Translations under genes and position numbers: made by a program
Shown here: piece by piece, positions 33,301 through 37,317 of the stretch
Numbering within the stretch: the first letter of the stretch is position 1
How the letters are laid out: each line of letters begins with the position of its first letter
Notes under the pieces: model-generated
Database searches by the model: none
Seen by the model: only the letters and a program-made list of their open reading frames with translations
What the model was told of the DNA's origin: nothing
Origin: Clostridia bacterium
Lineage (GTDB): Bacteria; Bacillota; Clostridia; Oscillospirales; Acutalibacteraceae
Reading direction: 5' to 3'
Length of the DNA: 37,317 bases
NCBI GenBank assembly: GCA_017625435.1
Contig: JAGAKX010000006.1
Location: 1 to 37,317, forward strand

Positions 33301-34138
33301 TGGCACTCACCAACAATGGGATTGAATTTATAAACATACCTGCTGTATTCAATTCTTTTTCGGTATATCTGTTTAATATTGTTGTTCCGACAAAGAATTT
33401 ATCAGACGAGGATACTAAATGACAAAAATATACTCCGATAACAGTTATCAAAACTGAAAGCACTGAACATCCTACAATTTCTGCGAAATCACGTATTTCC
33501 CGAGCAAACTGAACAGGAAGAATAAATGTTTTTCTTTCTGCATTAGTTGACTCCGCTTTCTTTTCACTTATAAATGTTAATTGTTCACACGTTCTGAATT
33601 GCTCAAGAAAAAACTCTTTATCTTTCAAATATCTTTTACTGTTAAGATAATTTTGTTCTGTCTCATAATAATCAAGATATGAATAAGCCGGCGGAATTTC
33701 ATTTGACAGCAAACGATTAAACTGAGTTGCCAATAATGCAACAGTCCATGCGTCAGATATTATGTGATGAATTTTAACTAATAATCCGTATTTATCGGGA
33801 AATACAACTATTTTAATCTCACAAAGCTGTCCCGTTAAAGTAATAGGGATTTTAGCAAAAGCATCTGCAAAATTGTAAAAATCTTCATTGCTGTTAAAAT
33901 GAAGAATATCAAAGTTCTGTTCAACGAACTCAGACACATACTGTTCACATTCAGAGCCGTTCTTTATAATTCTTATACGAAGTGCATCATTGAGACGGTA
34001 CAATTCATTGACAGCATTCTGTAACTGCAAATCGCTTTTTTGCCCTTTAAAAAATACACTAGTGCAAATAACAGAGATTGCACCCCCCGAAAAAGATTCA
34101 GTATTATATATCAATTTTTGAGGCTTAGTAAATTTCAC
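30380..34138 (-). CDS. Single-module NRPS, C-A(Ser)-T-TE, with Cys thioesterase
   Basis: 1252-aa peptide synthetase with the EntF architecture. Condensation domain 1-420: HHIISDA at 124-130, with Ala for the usual Gly. Adenylation 435-935: YTSGSTGNPKG (586-596), LYGPTE, YKTGD and LSGKLDRK with Lys923. Aligned by eye to GrsA, the specificity residues are Asp632, Val633, Trp636, His675, Phe705, Ser707, Leu733, Val741, Asp742 and Lys923, the serine signature of EntF (DVWHFSLVDK, from memory). Carrier domain: FFTIGGTSL, phosphopantetheine Ser979. Thioesterase 1030-1252, type-II-like (FPYAGGGAEAFSR), but the nucleophile motif reads YSHCVGAS: Cys1099 with Asp1203 and His1234. The start is GTG with GGGAGTG upstream. 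It is divergent from the acyl-activation operon. With that operon it should N-acylate serine; release as acid, lactone or oligomer is open. Confidence 0.93.
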   Translation of the reverse strand: MKFTKPQKLIYNTESFSGGAISVICTSVFFKGQKSDLQLQNAVNELYRLNDALRIRIIKNGSECEQYVSEFVEQNFDILHFNSNEDFYNFADAFAKIPITLTGQLCEIKIVVFPDKYGLLVKIHHIISDAWTVALLATQFNRLLSNEIPPAYSYLDYYETEQNYLNSKRYLKDKEFFLEQFRTCEQLTFISEKKAESTNAERKTFILPVQFAREIRDFAEIVGCSVLSVLITVIGVYFCHLVSSSDKFFVGTTILNRYTEKELNTAGMFINSIPLLVSASAEKTFAENLKYNEDTLMSVFRHQKYNQEDILADIRKDYGNIERLYDVLISYMNATIDSVDAPVESTWHHNGSQNESLQISFDDREKTGVFKIRYDYQIEKFTEADIELLHKHLCKLLHEVIVTPDKKITEFELVSTEEKQQIKNFNTTDHKYDIPDNSTLYSIFDKAAKENSEKICIKTAEREISFGEFLAVAEKTDRRIRDITGNKKSVIAVITERSPEMYGAIYGVIRGGNAYLPIDPEYPQERIEYILENSNASAVAVQGKFAGLVKNLPCVDMTEILYSSEEEKENIPFCSATPEDTAYVIYTSGSTGNPKGAKISHKSALNRILWMHDRYPLGNNDVILQKTPYTFDVSVWEHFWWGLTGGCLAVSKPGEHFIPAKILEETHKNSVTHLHFVPSVFELFLNYLDAHRDELYKFDSVKYVFLSGEALSASLVQRFYKLYDSKKVTLHNLYGPTECAVDVTCYDCRPEDVDPVPIGKPVYNTQIYITDKYLNTVPIGVQGEICIAGMNVGQGYLNKPELTAEKFIDNPFGEGKLYKTGDIGYWRDDGNLVFAGRKDSQIKLNGQRIELGEIEAVINEITGVTSSAVIVKNVNGADILAAFFTGEADVSYIKDVCSVRLPSYMIPGAIIHLDKLPLNLSGKLDRKALSEMDIELSPEGEFAEPENETEKLICEVFSRVLDVKNVGRNSNFFTIGGTSLSMISILSEDIFENITAAEFIRNSTPAKLSRILGKSEGKKLEYLELLHKSDNSEKVLILFPYAGGGAEAFSRLVSDFIQKNKDVSVYFVPYLHTSEECKKVAREIADNLSGKDIFVYSHCVGASVALQIIKILEDRNVPVKHYLAGALIPPSNPRGKNIWNKVSDSMLKAILMKAGAPLELLSENEITDILRRFREDTDFANLSFAGIRGKISTPVSVLISKRDLFTKNHLQTERLWNRYAKKLAGIHFIDSKDHYFQSSSPEKIIEILENSM

Positions 34139-34171
34139 AATTAAAGCACTCCCGCATATTTTCTTATAGTA

Positions 34172-34200
34172 AGTATACTACTGCAGTTGTTTACAGTCAA
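34172..34200 (-). promoter_or_regulatory. NRPS promoter
   Basis: Minus strand TTGACT (34195-34200), 17-bp spacer, TATACT (34172-34177). The -35 lies in AACTTGAC, which recurs in mirror orientation at the -35 of the divergent operon. Confidence 0.8.
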
Positions 34201-34231
34201 GTTTATAATAAACAAACAGAATGGCTATAAC

Positions 34232-34277
34232 TTGACTTTAATGACCAAAATTGTTATAATTATTACCACAATTTTGG
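34232..34277 (+). promoter_or_regulatory. Promoter and operator of the acyl-activation operon
   Basis: TTGACT (34232-34237), 17-bp spacer, TATAAT (34255-34260). The -10 and RNA start sit inside an inverted repeat, CCAAAATTGT (34245-34254) and ACAATTTTGG (34268-34277), a strong candidate operator. Confidence 0.8.
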
Positions 34278-34299
34278 GGGACTCAAAGGAGAAAAAACA

Positions 34300-35997
34300 A
34301 TGGAACGTAAAAAAGGAATATGGAATAGTGATGAAAATCCCCAGAATCAAGTTGCTCAATTCCCGAAGTGTTCGATTTTTGAACAATTCCGCAACAATGC
34401 TCAGCAATATATTAATTTGCCGGCTATTGAATTTCAGAACAAACAGTTCACATTCAAACAATCTATAGAAACAATCGAAAAACTGGCTAAAGCTTTGCTT
34501 GTGACAGGGGTAAAAAAAGGGGATATTGTTTCAATAATATCCCCCAATACACCTCAGGGTGTTTTTATGTTCTACGCAGTAAACAGAATCGGTGCAATTG
34601 CCAATATGATTCATCCTTTGCTTTCCCCGAATGAGATACAGAACTTTGTTGAAAGTACCGAAAGCACCGCAGTCTTCACAATGGATGTAGTTTACAACAG
34701 AATTGCAGAAATCAGTTGGACTAAAAACTCTCCGAAAATCATAATTGGCAAAGTAATAGATGTTTTGCCGTTTTATCTGAAACCTCTGTTTGCGTTGAAA
34801 ACAAAAGGTTCTTTAATTCTTAATCCGTCACACGATTGCATTTTCTGGAATGATTTGATGACAAAAGCTGAAAGCAGTGACATAAAATTACCTAAGACCT
34901 CCGGAAGTCCCGATGATCTGGCAGTCATCCTTTACAGCGGCGGAACAACAGGCATACAAAAGGGTGTTATGCTTACAAACTATAATTTCACTTGTTACGC
35001 AATTCAGGCTTATGAAGCAAGCGGAATGGATCCTGTCGGGAAACGTTGCCTGACAGTACTCCCTTTATTTCACGGATTCGGAATTGCATTGTGTGTTCAC
35101 ACTATGCTTTCTTATGGTGCTTGTATTTATCTCGTGCCCACATACGATTTCAACAAATGCAATACTCTTATTTTCAAGAAGAAACTTAACTTCTTGTGCG
35201 GTGTTCCTGCGTTTTTTGAAACACTGAGCAGATATCCCGATTTTGAAGGTAAAGATTTATCATTTATCGAATGTCTTATTTCAGGCGGTGATGTTCTTCC
35301 TGAAAAACTTCAATTAAGAATCAACAAGCAGCTCAAAGCCGGGGGCTCAAAAGCAAGAATAAGAGAAGCCTATGGTCAGACAGAAAGTGTTACCGGTTGC
35401 TGCATAAATCCCGATTTTGCCAATGTTATCGGCAGTGTCGGTGTGCCTTGTCCTGATATTGAATCCAAGGTAGTTGAACTCGGCACGATAAATGAAGTTC
35501 CAAACGGCACAGACGGTGAGCTTTGCTTGAGCGGACCGAACATTATGCTTGGTTACTTCAAAAATGAGGAAGCAACCCGTAAAGTGCTTAAATTACACGA
35601 AGACGGAAAAATATGGCTTCATACCGGAGATATATTTACAAAACGGGAAGACGGATATTTATTCTTCAAACAAAGACTCTCACGGGTGATTGTTCATTCA
35701 GGCTTCAATATTTATTTATCACAAATCGAAGACTGTCTTTCTGACTGTGAAATTGTAGAACAGTGTTGTGCAGTCGGCATTGACGACAAAGTTGTCGGCT
35801 CAAGAGTTGGTCTTTACGTAATTCTAAAAAACAAGACAGACAAAAACTCTGCACAAAGAATTATCTTAGACCATTGCAGACAGAATATTGCCGAATATGC
35901 ATTTCCCTCTCAAATTGTTTTTGTTGATGAATTTCCGAAAACAAAAATGGGAAAAATTGATTTCAAAAATCTGGAAGACAGAATCAACAACAGATAA
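34300..35997 (+). CDS. Acyl-activating enzyme (fatty acyl-AMP ligase / acyl-CoA synthetase)
   Basis: 565-aa ANL-family adenylate-forming enzyme. P-loop LYSGGTTGIQKGVMLTN (211-227), the A4 block LPLFHGFGIAL, A5 REAYGQTES, A7 LHTGDIF and hinge QRLSRVIVHSGFNIYLSQIED, then MGKIDF with the catalytic Lys about 552. The sequence PNTPQGVFMFYAVNRIGAIANMIHPLL is typical of fatty-acid activators. Because a stand-alone carrier protein follows 11 bases later, it probably loads a fatty acid onto that carrier rather than onto CoA, the role EntE plays for EntB. AAAGGAG (34286-34292) precedes the ATG. First gene of a three-gene operon divergent from the NRPS. The acyl chain cannot be told by eye. Confidence 0.9.
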   Translation: MERKKGIWNSDENPQNQVAQFPKCSIFEQFRNNAQQYINLPAIEFQNKQFTFKQSIETIEKLAKALLVTGVKKGDIVSIISPNTPQGVFMFYAVNRIGAIANMIHPLLSPNEIQNFVESTESTAVFTMDVVYNRIAEISWTKNSPKIIIGKVIDVLPFYLKPLFALKTKGSLILNPSHDCIFWNDLMTKAESSDIKLPKTSGSPDDLAVILYSGGTTGIQKGVMLTNYNFTCYAIQAYEASGMDPVGKRCLTVLPLFHGFGIALCVHTMLSYGACIYLVPTYDFNKCNTLIFKKKLNFLCGVPAFFETLSRYPDFEGKDLSFIECLISGGDVLPEKLQLRINKQLKAGGSKARIREAYGQTESVTGCCINPDFANVIGSVGVPCPDIESKVVELGTINEVPNGTDGELCLSGPNIMLGYFKNEEATRKVLKLHEDGKIWLHTGDIFTKREDGYLFFKQRLSRVIVHSGFNIYLSQIEDCLSDCEIVEQCCAVGIDDKVVGSRVGLYVILKNKTDKNSAQRIILDHCRQNIAEYAFPSQIVFVDEFPKTKMGKIDFKNLEDRINNR

Positions 35998-36008
35998 GGT
36001 GAATTAAT

Positions 36009-36242
36009 ATGTTAGAAAGATTACAGAGGATTTTTAGTGAAACAACGGGTAAAACAGACATTGTTATTACCCCGAAAACAAAACTTAACAATAAAGAATA
36101 CAATTTTTCTTCATTTGCGATTATTCAACTCATCTGCGCCATTGAGGACGAATTTGATATCGATATTCCCAATGCCGCAATAAAGAAATTTAAGACAGTT
36201 AATGATATTATTAAATTTTTAGAAAAAAATGCTGTAAACTAA
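36009..36242 (+). CDS. Acyl carrier protein (phosphopantetheine carrier)
   Basis: 77-aa four-helix carrier. The segment NFSSFAIIQLICAIEDEFDIDIP aligns with the ACP helix II; Ser35 is the phosphopantetheine site. The DSL motif reads SSF: the Asp before the Ser is Ser34 and the Leu is Phe36 (DltC proteins also have Phe here), which may tune recognition by the transferase. DEFDIDIPN and the end KTVNDIIKFLEKN are standard. AAGGTGA precedes the ATG. Between an acyl-activating enzyme and an Lgt-like gene, and opposite an NRPS starter C domain, it is the expected acyl donor for the condensation domain. Confidence 0.88.
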   Translation: MLERLQRIFSETTGKTDIVITPKTKLNNKEYNFSSFAIIQLICAIEDEFDIDIPNAAIKKFKTVNDIIKFLEKNAVN

Positions 36243-36273
36243 ATCTGCAGCGTGCAACGAAAAGAGTGAGCAA

Positions 36274-37074
36274 ATGTATAAATATCTTGGGAATACAGAA
36301 ATATTAATGTATGATATATGGAATTATGTCAGCTGTATTGTTCTGCTTGTAACAAATTTGACTACGCTAAAAAGCAAGTCATCTTTTTTAAGTAATATTT
36401 CTCTTAAAACAATTGAAAGGTTAAAAAGTAAACATCGGTACAGTTTTTTATGTAACCCTAAGCTTTTTGCTTTTGTTGAGATTGTTTTTATTTCGCTTGC
36501 TCAGTATGCCTTTGCCCCTGAAATAAACAAAAAACTGGGAATTATCTTAAAAACAGGGGACAACAATTTCGGTTTGTTGTTTTTTTGCCCTGTTATTCTT
36601 ATGATTTTCTTTTATATAATCAAAATACCACCGCTTAAACAACTGGATATGATTACACCTGCTTATCCAATTGCCTTGGTTTGCGTAAAAATTGCGTGCT
36701 TCTGTGCAGGATGCTGTAACGGCTTCGAGTGGGATAAAGGGCTTTACAATGCAGTTGATGACAGATACGAATTCCCTGTTCAGCTTGTGGAGGCTTCGTT
36801 GGCATTATTTATTTTTATATTCCTTCTTTGGTACCGTAAAAAAGCGAAGGAAGGAACAATGTTCCCCGTTTACCTTATTGTCTATTCGGGAACAAGATTT
36901 TTCAGCGAGTTCCTTAGGCACGAGGAAGAAGTTTTCTGGATTTTCAAAACCTATCACCTTCTGTGTATCGCAGGCGTGGTTTTAGGAGTAGCTGAATTAC
37001 TCTTGGTACAAAAATATAAAGACAAAATAAACAAATTTTATGAACCGAAAAGAAAAGCAAGAATAAAGTTCTGA
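36274..37074 (+). CDS. Lgt-like membrane diacylglyceryl-transferase family protein
   Basis: 266-aa polytopic membrane protein (helices near 15-30, 65-80, 95-115, 125-145, 170-187, 195-212 and 225-245). LVCVKIACFCAGCCNGFEW and FPVQLVEASLALFIFIFLLWYRKK match the Lgt core, and YSGTRFFSEFLRHEEE carries the conserved Arg of the C-terminal helix. The N-terminal His-Gly-Gly segment of genuine Lgt, next to its catalytic His, is not recognisable (here NNFGLLFFCPVILM). So it is likely a paralogue that moves a lipid, or another group, onto the pathway product rather than the housekeeping lipoprotein enzyme. Third gene of the operon, 31 bases after the ACP gene, followed by a strong terminator. Confidence 0.82.
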   Translation: MYKYLGNTEILMYDIWNYVSCIVLLVTNLTTLKSKSSFLSNISLKTIERLKSKHRYSFLCNPKLFAFVEIVFISLAQYAFAPEINKKLGIILKTGDNNFGLLFFCPVILMIFFYIIKIPPLKQLDMITPAYPIALVCVKIACFCAGCCNGFEWDKGLYNAVDDRYEFPVQLVEASLALFIFIFLLWYRKKAKEGTMFPVYLIVYSGTRFFSEFLRHEEEVFWIFKTYHLLCIAGVVLGVAELLLVQKYKDKINKFYEPKRKARIKF

Positions 37075-37089
37075 TGGATAAAGCATAAG

Positions 37090-37121
37090 AGTCACTCTGC
37101 AAATCACAGAGTGACTTTTTT
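37090..37121 (+). terminator. Terminator of the acyl-activation operon
   Basis: AGTCACTCTG (37090-37099) and CAGAGTGACT (37107-37116) form a 10-bp stem with a 7-base loop and a T run. Confidence 0.92.
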
Positions 37122-37317
37122 GCGCCTTGTTACGCTCAAAAAGAGAAATAACAGTATCTCTTTATGACTGAACAGATTCTGCGGATGCGGTCGCATTTTG
37201 CGAGGTGGATTTTCTAAAAAAATCAAGGGGGTTCGTGCAAGACAGCGACTTGCAGGACCCCCTAAAACAATCAAAAAAACAGAAATTATTAAAAATACTA
37301 TGTTTTATGCTACGAAC
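37122..37317. other. Non-coding window end with a long hairpin
   Basis: No gene over 40 codons. GGGGG followed by TTCGTGCAAG (37227-37241) is complementary, with mismatches, to CTTGCAGGACCCCC (37249-37262); on the minus strand a T run (37216-37222) follows. It may be the terminator of a minus-strand gene beyond the window or a degenerate dispersed repeat. Confidence 0.5.

Noticed and set aside
34187..34468. 93-codon plus-strand frame overlapping the start of the acyl-activating gene
   Set aside because: It spans the promoter and operator and is out of frame with a clear conserved gene.
1..37317. CRISPR array, tRNA, rRNA or prophage
   Set aside because: I saw no regularly spaced repeats, cloverleaf-like tRNA ends, rRNA blocks or phage structural genes.

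Overview
The window looks like the chromosome of a low-to-moderate GC, spore-forming Clostridia (Firmicutes); an Oscillospirales/Ruminococcus-like gut anaerobe is my best guess. Reasons: a sigE-spoIIGA pair and a PdaA-type cortex deacetylase, strong GGAGG-type ribosome sites, frequent TTG and GTG starts, consensus sigma-A promoters with 17-bp spacers, and a cytoplasmic GH95 fucosidase. I see no tRNA, rRNA or CRISPR array.

Layout. 1-885 is the 3' end of trpB, closed by a terminator and followed by a decayed TnpV-type transposon remnant (943-1346) with a hairpin that can hide a ribosome site. 1373-10871 is a leftward housekeeping and sporulation block: an RlmC/RlmD-type rRNA methyltransferase, an SDR protein, mltG with a DJ-1/PfpI gene, spoIIGA-sigE, prmA with yhaM, and pdaA. 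10968-12120 holds a 62-aa membrane protein, trmL, and two tandem paralogous amphipathic microproteins (32 and 41 aa). 12192-15053 holds a zinc-ribbon membrane protein, an atypical M28-like peptidase and a divergent small XRE regulator sharing a symmetric promoter/operator.

15253-17983 is a catabolic operon: two-subunit aconitase X plus a DHDPS/NAL-family lyase, behind a perfect 24-bp palindrome. 18052-18915 is a lipoprotein GH25 lysozyme. 19003-23590 is an unusual operon in which a GH95 fucosidase gene overlaps metY and metA (direct sulfhydrylation route of methionine synthesis; MetA carries Glu111, predicting acetyl-CoA use), with a divergent XRE regulator.

24985-30260 is a response regulator/histidine kinase pair plus an ABC ATPase and a large FtsX-type permease; both transcription units carry the same TTGTAAT repeats, which predicts regulation by the adjacent OmpR-type regulator. 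30380-37074 is the most interesting part: a single-module NRPS (C-A-T-TE, EntF architecture, specificity residues reading as serine) whose thioesterase has Cys in place of the nucleophilic Ser, divergent from an acyl-activating enzyme, a tiny carrier protein and an Lgt-like membrane enzyme. The natural reading is a compact N-acyl-serine (lipoamino acid, possibly lactone) pathway, with the neighbouring ABC/two-component module as a candidate export or immunity system. The product is inference; the domains and residues are read directly.
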